From: an uncultured Flavobacteriales bacterium
Lineage (GTDB): Bacteria; Bacteroidota; Bacteroidia; Flavobacteriales_D; Sanyastnellaceae
Reading direction: 5' to 3'
Length of the DNA stretch: 6,698 nt
Assembly (NCBI GenBank): GCA_938003665.1
Contig: CALKYI010000409.1
Span: 1-6,698 of the forward strand
This document shows positions 1 through 5,965 of this stretch, one piece after another (the first letter of the stretch is position 1; each line of letters opens with the position of its first letter). The notes beneath the pieces were generated by a model. It saw nothing but the letters and a program-made list of their open reading frames with translations, searched no databases and had not been told where the DNA came from. The position numbers and the translations under genes were made by a program.

Positions 1-108
1 ATTGCTGCTTCCTTCGGCATACTCCGAGAAGAACAGCCCGCATTGTGCGGTTCCAGCCAAGCTTGCTCCGAAGAACACAGCCGCCAGCAACAGGTTGAGT
101 GAACGCAT
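1..108 (-). CDS. Secreted protein, N-terminus only (lamin-tail/endonuclease-type opening); truncated by left edge
   Basis: Only the first 36 codons are present, read leftward from an ATG at 108-106; the reading frame is open to base 1. Residues 1-21 form a typical Sec signal peptide: a short positive start (MRS), a hydrophobic core (LNLLLAAVFFGASLA), then GTAQ, so cleavage probably falls near residue 21. Cys23 is not preceded by a proper lipobox (TAQC), so this is unlikely to be a lipoprotein. The mature part begins CGLFFSEYAEGSSN. In Bacteroidota this kind of sequence commonly opens lamin-tail domains or endonuclease I-type secreted proteins, many of which also carry a C-terminal type IX secretion signal. 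The family assignment rests on these 14 residues only, and everything further on is outside the window. A candidate promoter lies just upstream (138-164). Confidence 0.72.
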   Translation of the reverse strand, partial: MRSLNLLLAAVFFGASLAGTAQCGLFFSEYAEGSSN

Positions 109-137
109 GTTGTGAGTTTTGGTTAAAAATGGTGATG

Positions 138-164
138 CAAACTACTGAAAACTCGACAAATCAA
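138..164 (-). promoter_or_regulatory. Candidate Bacteroidota-type promoter for the secreted-protein gene
   Basis: On the minus strand there is a TTG (164-162), a 17-base spacer, then TAGTTTG (144-138). This resembles the Bacteroidota sigma-A pattern of TTG, about 17-23 bases, then TAnnTTTG, except that the -7 box has one base instead of two between TA and TTTG. Transcription would start near position 131, leaving a leader of about 23 bases before the ATG at 108. It is placed sensibly, but it was matched by eye and the imperfect -7 box keeps confidence low. Confidence 0.35.
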
Positions 165-171
165 CGCATTG

Positions 172-180
172 TGTGGATAA
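172..180 (-). promoter_or_regulatory. Perfect DnaA-box consensus 9-mer
   Basis: The minus strand reads TTATCCACA, which matches the strong DnaA box consensus TTATNCACA exactly. It lies in the AT-rich intergenic stretch between rnhB and the secreted-protein gene, 8 bases upstream of the candidate -33 element. I saw no second perfect box in the window, so this does not look like a replication origin by itself. It could be an isolated DnaA site, part of a regulated promoter, or chance: a single match to the degenerate consensus somewhere in 6.7 kb is not rare. Confidence 0.4.
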
Positions 181-201
181 AAACAACATTTCCTTAACTC
201 A

Positions 202-232
202 ACGGTTCTCAGGCAGTTGCATTTGTAACCGT
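202..232 (-). terminator. Weak candidate terminator after rnhB
   Basis: A 6-bp inverted repeat (ACGGTT at 202-207 pairing with AACCGT at 227-232) lies 18-48 bases past the rnhB stop. The 19-base loop contains a further small GCA/TGC pair. A T-rich run (TTGTTTTTAT on the minus strand) follows only about 15-20 bases later, so this is not a textbook intrinsic terminator. It is the best candidate between rnhB and the next gene. Confidence 0.22.
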
Positions 233-249
233 CACCGCGCCGCTGTTGT

Positions 250-867
250 TCAGCCAAACAAGGTCATCTGCTCCGGCAGCTGACGGAACGAGGACCGGTG
301 GTGGGGAGTGATTCCGTGCTCCCGGATGGCCGAGCGGTGTTGTTTCGTGGGATAGCCCGCATTGGCATCCCAACCGTACGACGGAAATGCCGCGTGCAAC
401 TCCAGCATGTAAGCATCGCGGTGGGTCTTGGCCAAAACGCTGGCTGCGGCAATGGAAGCAAACCGCGCATCCCCCTTGACATAGCATCCGTATTCCGGAA
501 GACCCTCCGCCGTTCGGAATCGATTGCCATCAATCAACATGTAGTCCGCTTGAACCGACAACGCCCGTACCGAGCGCCGCATGGCCGCAAACGATGCATT
601 CAAGATGTTGATGCGGTCGATTTCCTCGGGCGAAACATGGGTCACGGCCCACGCCAGCGCATGGGCCTCAATCTCGATCCGCAGCGCCTCGCGCTTCGCT
701 TTGGTCAGCTTCTTCGAGTCGTTCAAGTGACCTTCCTGCACCAAATGTTCCGCAAAATCTGGCTGCAGCACCACCGCTGCGGCAGTCACTGGTCCTGCAA
801 GGCAGCCACGGCCCGCTTCATCGCAGCCCGCCTCCAATCGATTCCGATCAATCCACGGATCAAGCAT
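250..867 (-). CDS. rnhB: Ribonuclease HII
   Basis: RNase HII cuts the RNA strand of RNA/DNA hybrids and removes single ribonucleotides misincorporated in DNA. The product is 205 residues, normal for the family. The four metal-binding acidic residues are visible: D16 and E17 in GCDEAGRG, D113 in LIDGNRF and D133 in VKGDARFAS. The family motifs NDSKKL (about residues 49-54) and SIAAASVLAKTHRD are also intact, so the enzyme should be active. I chose the ATG at 867-865. It overlaps the glycosyltransferase stop (TGA, 862-860) by 8 bases and puts the DE pair at 16/17, as in E. coli. An in-frame TTG at 888 would add seven residues (TTG read as Met, then KRSSPL) that are encoded by the end of the upstream gene, so I judge it less likely. 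The overlap suggests cotranscription and translational coupling with the glycosyltransferase, though the functions look unrelated. Confidence 0.96.
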   Translation of the reverse strand: MLDPWIDRNRLEAGCDEAGRGCLAGPVTAAAVVLQPDFAEHLVQEGHLNDSKKLTKAKREALRIEIEAHALAWAVTHVSPEEIDRINILNASFAAMRRSVRALSVQADYMLIDGNRFRTAEGLPEYGCYVKGDARFASIAAASVLAKTHRDAYMLELHAAFPSYGWDANAGYPTKQHRSAIREHGITPHHRSSFRQLPEQMTLFG

Positions 868-1969
868 GAGCGGCGATGACCTTTTCAATCGATGCCATCA
901 ACCGTTGCGCTGACGCATCCCAAGAAAATTCTTTGGCACGCACCAAGCCCGATTCAATGGCCCGATTCCGCGTTGCTTCATCACCTGCAACAAGTTTCAT
1001 CGCCTCGGCGATTTCTTGTGCATTCGCGGGATCTACGAGTGCCGCAGCCGCACCGCCACAGACCTCGGGCATCGCCGTTGTGTTGCTCGCGATGACAGGA
1101 ACACCCGAAGCGAAGGCTTCGACAATTGGCACGCCAAACCCTTCAAACCAAGGCACGAAAACCAGCCCCTCGGCACCGCGCATGACTTCCGCCAATTCTT
1201 CGCGACCCAAACGACCGGCATAGTGCACACCGTCCGCCTGCGTCTCATTCGCGGTCCACATCCCCGCACCCACGATCAACAACTCATGCTCACCTCCGCG
1301 GCTCCGGTACAGCCGGAACGCCTCGATCAAGCCCTTCAGATTCTTCCTCGGATGCAGGCTGCCCACGAAGAGAAAGTAGGGGCGCTCGTTCGTGAATCGT
1401 CTTCCGGCACCTAGCTCGGCAGTAGTTCCTTGCGCATAAACGGCATCCGGCGCGTTGTACACCACATCTATCGCATCGGACGGTACCCGAAACTGCTCGA
1501 CGATGTCGCCTTTCGAAAACTCGCTCACCGTGACCACGCGTTTGGCGATGCTCGCAAACTCGGGAAAACGACTGCGATAATACCGCGCTTCCCGAGCAGG
1601 CATCCATTCGGGGTGGTGCATGTAATTCAGGTCATGAAATACAGCCAATTGCGGGACCTTCGTCCTTCGGCTGAGCATGCCGTCGGTGGAAACGAAAACA
1701 TCCGCGTTCCACTTGCGAAGGGCGCGCGTCACGCTGTAATCGAACCACGCGTCGTACAGAAACGGGCGACGCGCGGGCGGAAGCAACCGCATGGACGTGG
1801 CATTCGGACTGTAATCGAACAGCGCATCGGGTGTCCGATCAAAAAGCAGCAGGAACTCATGCTCCGGATGGGCCGCGATGATCCGGCGGTAGCACGCATC
1901 CGTGAACCACCCGATGCCTTCGAGGCGGCCGGGAATGAGGAGCCGTGCGTTGAGCGCGATGCGAGCCAT
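860..1969 (-). CDS. Glycosyltransferase, GT4 family (GT-B fold), polysaccharide biosynthesis
   Basis: This 369-residue protein should transfer a sugar from a nucleotide-sugar donor to a growing glycan on the cytoplasmic side of the membrane. The N-terminal acceptor domain (about 1-180) begins MARIALNARLL, followed by a glycine-containing loop EGIGWF (17-22). The donor domain carries VTVSEFSK (146-153), YNAPD (171-175), FVGSLHPRKN (201-210) and the E-x7-E motif typical of GT4 retaining enzymes (E276 and E284, in WFEGFGVPIVEAFASGVPVIAS), then MPEVCGG. The reading frame stays open upstream to 2224, but that extension lies over the divergent flippase gene and resembles no glycosyltransferase, so I start at the ATG at 1969. 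No clear Shine-Dalgarno is seen; AGGA sits directly against the ATG. Sugar and linkage cannot be told from sequence. The divergent flippase/Wzz/Wzy-like operon supports a role in surface or exopolysaccharide assembly. Confidence 0.93.
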   Translation of the reverse strand: MARIALNARLLIPGRLEGIGWFTDACYRRIIAAHPEHEFLLLFDRTPDALFDYSPNATSMRLLPPARRPFLYDAWFDYSVTRALRKWNADVFVSTDGMLSRRTKVPQLAVFHDLNYMHHPEWMPAREARYYRSRFPEFASIAKRVVTVSEFSKGDIVEQFRVPSDAIDVVYNAPDAVYAQGTTAELGAGRRFTNERPYFLFVGSLHPRKNLKGLIEAFRLYRSRGGEHELLIVGAGMWTANETQADGVHYAGRLGREELAEVMRGAEGLVFVPWFEGFGVPIVEAFASGVPVIASNTTAMPEVCGGAAAALVDPANAQEIAEAMKLVAGDEATRNRAIESGLVRAKEFSWDASAQRLMASIEKVIAAHA

Positions 1970-1982
1970 TCCTGCGAAGATA

Positions 1983-1996
1983 GCAGACAATTCTGC
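1983..1996. promoter_or_regulatory. Inverted repeat in the 34-base divergent intergenic region (possible operator)
   Basis: GCAGA-CAAT-TCTGC is a perfect 5-bp inverted repeat with a 4-base centre, almost in the middle of the gap between the start codons at 1969 (minus) and 2004 (plus). A further CTGC at 1972-1975 could pair alternatively with GCAG at 1983-1986. The position suits an operator or shared control site for both directions, but arms this short can arise by chance. I could not place convincing -33/-7 elements in the gap; any promoters must extend into the opposite gene's coding sequence. Confidence 0.3.
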
Positions 1997-2003
1997 GGTG
2001 CAT

Positions 2004-3500
2004 ATGCCGTTATTTGCACTACCAAGCGATTTCGGCGTTTTGAAGAAATTCCTCTCCCACCTCTCCTGGCTCATGGTCTTGAACCTGACCATCAAGCCGG
2101 CGTACTTATTGGTGGTCGATGCCAAAATCCAAGACACGTTGGGGCCGGAAGCATGGGGCAACTTTTTTCCGCTGCTGAGCTTGAGCGTCTTGCTGAACAT
2201 CTTGCTCGATGCCGGGTTGGCCAATCACACCACGCGGGCCATTGCTCAACACCCGGAAGGCCTCCGCGGCCATTTCCGATCGGGCTGGAAGGCCAAAGTC
2301 GTGTTGCTTCCCATTTATCTTATGGCCTTGCTCGCCACGGGTTACCTGCTAGGATACCGCGGCACCTCGCTTCAGTGGTTGGCATGGGTCGGGGTCAATC
2401 AGGCCTTACTCAGTGCTGTACTTTTCGTGCGGGCAGGCTTGCAAGGCGCAGGCGAGCACGTGGCTGATGCATGGGTCTCCATTGCGGACCGTGCGCTGTT
2501 GCTGGTAGGTTTGGGCGGATTGTTGATCGTGTCGGAAGGGTTTGAATTGGAATGGCTTCTCGGCGGGACGACCGCCGCGCTTTCGTGCAGCTTGCTCATC
2601 GGCTGGCTGCGGATTCGAGGAGTGGAAAGCGAGTCCGCTACAACCTCTGCTCCTGCCAATGCGTGGGGGCATTTCAGGGAGAGTTGGCCCTATGCGTTGC
2701 TCTTCTTGCTCATGATGACGTACCACCGGGTGGATGCCATCATGCTCGAACGCATGGCTCCCAATGGAGCGGTACAAGCGGGCTGGTACGCCATGGGATA
2801 CCGCCTTTTTGAGGCAGCCAACATGGTGGGCTTTCTGTTTGCCACCTTGTTACTGCCGTACTTCACCCGCATGCTGAGTGCCGGTGAAGACGTACGACCG
2901 CTCGCAGCAGGGGTGAGCCGCTTGCTGCTTGTCGGAGGGGGGAGTGTAGCGTGGGTCGCTGCCTTTTTTGCTCCAGCATTTCTAGGCCTCTTTTATGCCT
3001 CTTTCTCGAATGAAGCCGCTCCCATTCTGCCTTGGTTGATGGCTTCGTTCGCTGTGTTTGCCCAAGGATACGTGTACAGCACATTGCTCACGGCCCGGGG
3101 CGACCTCAGGCTGTTGAATCGCCTGGCTGCATTGGGTGCCATCGCCAACATTGCAGGCAATGCATGGTGGTTGAGTCAAGCGGATGGATCGAATGCTGCC
3201 TGGGGATGTGCCGTCATCAGCGCCGGGACGCAAGTGCTGGTCGTGGGGCTTCAAACGACATTTGCCATGCGCTTTCACCCCGGAAGGATTTGGTGGAAAG
3301 TCGGGCAAACCGCGCTCTTGCATTCGCTGGCCTGCGCTGCAATATGTGGGGCATTTCTGCGTTGGTCAAACGCCTCCGGATGGACGGTGGTAGCGTGCCT
3401 CGTTTGCTGCATTGCTGCTGGCGCCCTCCCAGGTATCGCCCAAACCAACGCCCTCCGGCAATTGCTATCGGATAAGATGAATACCTTTGCCAACTCCTAG
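2004..3500 (+). CDS. Polysaccharide flippase, MOP superfamily (Wzx-like)
   Basis: This 498-residue, strongly hydrophobic protein is predicted to flip undecaprenyl-linked repeat units from the inner to the outer face of the cytoplasmic membrane. By eye it has about 12-14 membrane segments, typical of Wzx/polysaccharide-synthesis transporters. Family-like features are the first segment (about 14-38) leading to GPEAWGNFFPLLSLS (47-61), LLDAGLANHTTRAIAQ (67-82), and the central stretch HRVDAIMLERMAP (241-253) followed by GWYAMGYRLFEA (260-271). I chose the ATG at 2004. The frame is open from 1902, but the extra 34 residues are polar and overlap the divergent glycosyltransferase, while a later start would break the first membrane segment. 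It is the first gene of a plus-strand operon with the Wzz-like gene 14 bases downstream. The substrate cannot be read from sequence, and the symbol wzx would be a functional guess. Confidence 0.9.
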   Translation: MPLFALPSDFGVLKKFLSHLSWLMVLNLTIKPAYLLVVDAKIQDTLGPEAWGNFFPLLSLSVLLNILLDAGLANHTTRAIAQHPEGLRGHFRSGWKAKVVLLPIYLMALLATGYLLGYRGTSLQWLAWVGVNQALLSAVLFVRAGLQGAGEHVADAWVSIADRALLLVGLGGLLIVSEGFELEWLLGGTTAALSCSLLIGWLRIRGVESESATTSAPANAWGHFRESWPYALLFLLMMTYHRVDAIMLERMAPNGAVQAGWYAMGYRLFEAANMVGFLFATLLLPYFTRMLSAGEDVRPLAAGVSRLLLVGGGSVAWVAAFFAPAFLGLFYASFSNEAAPILPWLMASFAVFAQGYVYSTLLTARGDLRLLNRLAALGAIANIAGNAWWLSQADGSNAAWGCAVISAGTQVLVVGLQTTFAMRFHPGRIWWKVGQTALLHSLACAAICGAFLRWSNASGWTVVACLVCCIAAGALPGIAQTNALRQLLSDKMNTFANS

Positions 3501-3514
3501 TCGATCCCTACTTC

Positions 3515-4516
3515 ATGAGCTCTTCTGATTCCCAACTCAACTCCACGCACCTCCTTCGATTCATCGTCGATCGATTGAAAACATTCATGGCCATTGGTAT
3601 CGGTGCTGCAGTGCTGTCTTCCGCTGTCGCCTTGATGATGGAGGAACAATTCAAATCGACCGTCATCATGTTTGCGACGCCGCAGCATTCGATTGGGGAG
3701 CAGTTTTATGAGGAAATCAAGCGCAACGACCTCCTTGAATATGGCGAAACAGAGGACGCCGAGCGGCTGCTACAAATCCTCAATTCCGATCGAATCCGGA
3801 CGCGCATCATCCAGAAGTACGACCTCTGGTCGCACTACGACATCGACCAAAGCCAGCCCGGGGCACAAGCCTTGCTCGGTAAGGAATACAACTCCAACGT
3901 TGACGCCCGCCTGACCCGTTACGGCTCCATCGAGGTGAGCGTGTTGGACCGCGATCCGCAGCGTGCCGCCGACATGGCCAACGACATTGCCTTCTTGGCC
4001 GACTCCGTTGCCAATCGACTGCGCAACGACCGCGCTGGAGAGGCCCTGGGGTATGCCAAGAGCTCGCTGGAGCAGGTGCAGCAGGAAATCACCACCATGG
4101 AAGATGAGTTGGGGCAACTCTACGGTCTCGGGGTCTACGACTTTGCCACCCAGATCGAAGGCTTAAACGAGCAATACGCCACCGCCATTGCGAAAGGGTT
4201 GCCAGGCAATGCCGAGAAGATCCGCAAGCAAATGGCGGAGATTTCCAACTACGCCAATCAGTTCAATAAGCTCTCCAACCTCATCGAAGCCGCTTACGAA
4301 CGGGAAGCCATTCTCAAAAAGCGATTCGAGTTGATGAAGCTCGACGCAGAGACCCAGATGCCCTCGGCTTTCGTAGTAGACTACGCGGCACCCGCAGACA
4401 AGAAGTCCAAGCCCATCCGGTGGCTCATTGTCGTGATGAGCGTCGCGAGCACCCTCGTATTCGCACTGCTCGCGCTTTTGGCAGCAGAGAACCTCAAGGA
4501 CTCGTCGGCGGCCTAA
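3515..4516 (+). CDS. Wzz-like polysaccharide chain-length determinant (polysaccharide co-polymerase)
   Basis: This 333-residue protein has the two-membrane-helix layout of Wzz proteins: a first helix at about 22-41, a long periplasmic part, and a second helix at about 301-323 preceded by the polar, proline-containing AAPADKKSKP (291-300). SIEVSVLDRDPQRAADMAND (138-157) is the conserved Wzz-domain segment. Residues about 165-275 are charged and heptad-like (for example AKSSLEQVQQEITTMEDEL), matching the long coiled-coil arm. After the second helix only about ten residues remain, with no Walker A motif, so there is no fused tyrosine kinase as in Wzc-type proteins. It should act with the polymerase encoded 3 bases downstream to set glycan chain length. 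The start is the ATG at 3515; no Shine-Dalgarno is evident. Length is normal for a Wzz without a kinase. Confidence 0.9.
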   Translation: MSSSDSQLNSTHLLRFIVDRLKTFMAIGIGAAVLSSAVALMMEEQFKSTVIMFATPQHSIGEQFYEEIKRNDLLEYGETEDAERLLQILNSDRIRTRIIQKYDLWSHYDIDQSQPGAQALLGKEYNSNVDARLTRYGSIEVSVLDRDPQRAADMANDIAFLADSVANRLRNDRAGEALGYAKSSLEQVQQEITTMEDELGQLYGLGVYDFATQIEGLNEQYATAIAKGLPGNAEKIRKQMAEISNYANQFNKLSNLIEAAYEREAILKKRFELMKLDAETQMPSAFVVDYAAPADKKSKPIRWLIVVMSVASTLVFALLALLAAENLKDSSAA

Positions 4517-4519
4517 CCC

Positions 4520-5965
4520 GTGTCAGCCATCCGAACACATTGGCCGTTGTTGTTGACCGCAGCTTTCACCGTTGCGGTCATGCTGGGTGTTTACCATGAT
4601 TTTCCATGGCTTGCCCTGTTGCCTGTGGCTGCCGCTGGAATCTGGATGGCCTTCACGCGGTTGGACATCTTGCTCCTTTTTCTCGTGGCAGCCGTGCCCT
4701 TGAGCCTCAACCTCGAGGACATGGAAATTGGGGGACTCGGGGTTTACCTGCCCACAGAACCGCTGTTGGCGGGCCTGCTGCTGCTTTTCATTTTACGGGC
4801 CATGCGCGGCTTCCCAGTGGATCAACGCCTCCTCCGCCACCCGCTCACCTACTGGATCGCCGGGTCGTTGGTGTGGATTTTGCTCACCGCCATTGTCAGT
4901 GAATATCCGGTGGTCTCGTTCAAATTCCTCACGGCACGACTGTGGTTCATCATTGGGTTTTTCTTCTTCCTGGGCCACTTGTTCCTGCACGCACCTGAAC
5001 GCCGGCATCAGTTCGTCCTGGCCTATGCCTTTCCGCTATGCATCGTCATCATTTACACGTTGATTCGGCACGCCGGGTTTGGCTTTGAAAAAGACGCCGG
5101 GCACTGGGTGATGAAGCCATTCTACAAGGACCACACTTCGTACGGCGCGGCCTTGGCCATGGTCATTCCACCCGTGCTGGCGTTGCTCACGTGGCGACGG
5201 TTCTCGGCGTTTGTGCGCGTGGTGCTGCTCGGGGTGTTGGCGATTTTGGTCACTGGCATGGTCTTTTCGTACACCCGGGCTGCCTGGGTTTCGCTCGCAG
5301 CAGTCGGTGCACTTTTTGGTGTGATGAAGCTCGGGGTCCGATTGCGGACACTGGTGAGTGCTGGAATCCTGGTGTTGGGGTTCCTTTGGGTGGCCCAGGA
5401 TGCGCTGCTGATTCAACTTCAACGCAACGAACAAGATTCATCCGACGACCTTGCTGAACACGTGGAGTCCATCTCCAATGTATCCAGTGATGCATCAAAC
5501 TTGGAGCGCCTCAACCGCTGGAATGCTGCCCTAGCGCTGTTCCAAGAGCGACCACTCCGGGGCTGGGGACCCGGGACGTACCAATTTGTGTATGCGCCGT
5601 TTCAACGCTCCGAAGACCGCACCATCATCAGTACGAACAACGCAGACGGAGGCAATGCCCACAGCGAATACCTCGGTCCGCTTGCCGAGCAAGGCGTCCT
5701 CGGAATGGTGTTCGCTATCGGGTTGTTGGGGTTCTGTTTGCACCTGGGATTCCGGGCACAAGACCAGCTCCGCGAGCGGGACCAACGGAACCTCGCCATG
5801 GGCGTTTTCTTGGGCCTCATGACGTATTTCGTGCACGGGGTGCTCAACAACTATTTGGACACCGACAAAGCCAGCGCATTGTTCTGGGGGTTTTTCGCCT
5901 TGCTCATGGTGTGGAACCTAATGGGGGATGAAGACGCTGAGGAGCAGCCTCAGGCCATCACTTGA
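4520..5965 (+). CDS. O-antigen polymerase/ligase family membrane protein (Wzy_C / WaaL-like)
   Basis: This 481-residue protein has about 10-12 hydrophobic segments and the hallmarks of the O-antigen ligase/polymerase (Wzy_C) family: FYKDHTSYGAAL (201-212), SYTRAAWVSL (250-259, with the conserved arginine R253), a large periplasmic loop (about 295-385) containing RLNRWNAAL (330-338), ERPLRGWGPGTY (343-354) and NAHSEYLGPLAEQG (379-392, with H381), then further membrane helices. These enzymes use undecaprenyl-linked glycans outside the membrane, either joining repeat units (Wzy) or transferring chains to an acceptor such as lipid A core (WaaL) or protein. The operon with a flippase and Wzz favours a polymerase, but sequence alone does not decide. 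The start is GTG at 4520, 3 bases after the Wzz stop. The next in-frame ATG (4580) would remove part of the first helix. Its last 8 bases overlap the convergent phosphatase gene. Confidence 0.88.
   Translation: MSAIRTHWPLLLTAAFTVAVMLGVYHDFPWLALLPVAAAGIWMAFTRLDILLLFLVAAVPLSLNLEDMEIGGLGVYLPTEPLLAGLLLLFILRAMRGFPVDQRLLRHPLTYWIAGSLVWILLTAIVSEYPVVSFKFLTARLWFIIGFFFFLGHLFLHAPERRHQFVLAYAFPLCIVIIYTLIRHAGFGFEKDAGHWVMKPFYKDHTSYGAALAMVIPPVLALLTWRRFSAFVRVVLLGVLAILVTGMVFSYTRAAWVSLAAVGALFGVMKLGVRLRTLVSAGILVLGFLWVAQDALLIQLQRNEQDSSDDLAEHVESISNVSSDASNLERLNRWNAALALFQERPLRGWGPGTYQFVYAPFQRSEDRTIISTNNADGGNAHSEYLGPLAEQGVLGMVFAIGLLGFCLHLGFRAQDQLRERDQRNLAMGVFLGLMTYFVHGVLNNYLDTDKASALFWGFFALLMVWNLMGDEDAEEQPQAIT
5937..5953. 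terminator. Hairpin at the convergent gene junction (candidate bidirectional terminator)
   Basis: CTGAGG-AGCAG-CCTCAG is a perfect 6-bp, GC-rich inverted repeat with a 5-base loop. On the minus strand it begins 4 bases after the phosphatase stop codon (5960-5958). On the plus strand it lies inside the last codons of the O-antigen polymerase/ligase gene. The flanks lack a strong T tract in either direction (minus side CGTCTTCATC), so termination efficiency is uncertain. As the two genes overlap tail to tail, any terminator here has to lie in coding sequence. Confidence 0.4.

Noticed and set aside
36..108. Possible lipoprotein signal at Cys23 of the left-edge protein
   Set aside because: The residues before the cysteine are TAQ; the glutamine at -1 does not fit a lipobox, so ordinary signal peptidase I cleavage is more likely.
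109..249. Replication origin in the AT-rich intergenic region
   Set aside because: Only one perfect DnaA box was found, with no box cluster, no 13-mer-like repeats and no origin-associated genes next to it.
209..487. Minus-strand frame ending in LNNSGAVTVTNATA, which at first resembles the tail of a secreted Bacteroidota protein
   Set aside because: Most of the frame lies inside rnhB in another phase and is cysteine- and arginine-rich with no signal peptide; the final residues come from a short non-coding stretch and look like coincidence.
298..879. 193-codon plus-strand open frame antisense to rnhB
   Set aside because: It is the mirror of an intact RNase HII gene with all catalytic residues; the translation has no family motifs and is arginine-rich.
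1902..2003. N-terminal extension of the flippase by 34 residues
   Set aside because: The extra residues are polar and arginine-rich, overlap the start of the divergent glycosyltransferase, and precede a start at 2004 that already contains the full first membrane segment.
1970..2224. N-terminal extension of the glycosyltransferase by 85 residues
   Set aside because: It would overlap the first 220 bases of the flippase, has no glycosyltransferase features, and the ATG at 1969 gives a normal GT4 N-terminus.
1430..2467. Long plus-strand open frame (345 codons) antisense to the glycosyltransferase and running into the flippase gene
   Set aside because: It lies antisense to a well-supported glycosyltransferase and out of frame with the flippase. 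Its translation is rich in Arg, His and Gly with no recognisable domain, as expected of a shadow frame in GC-rich DNA.
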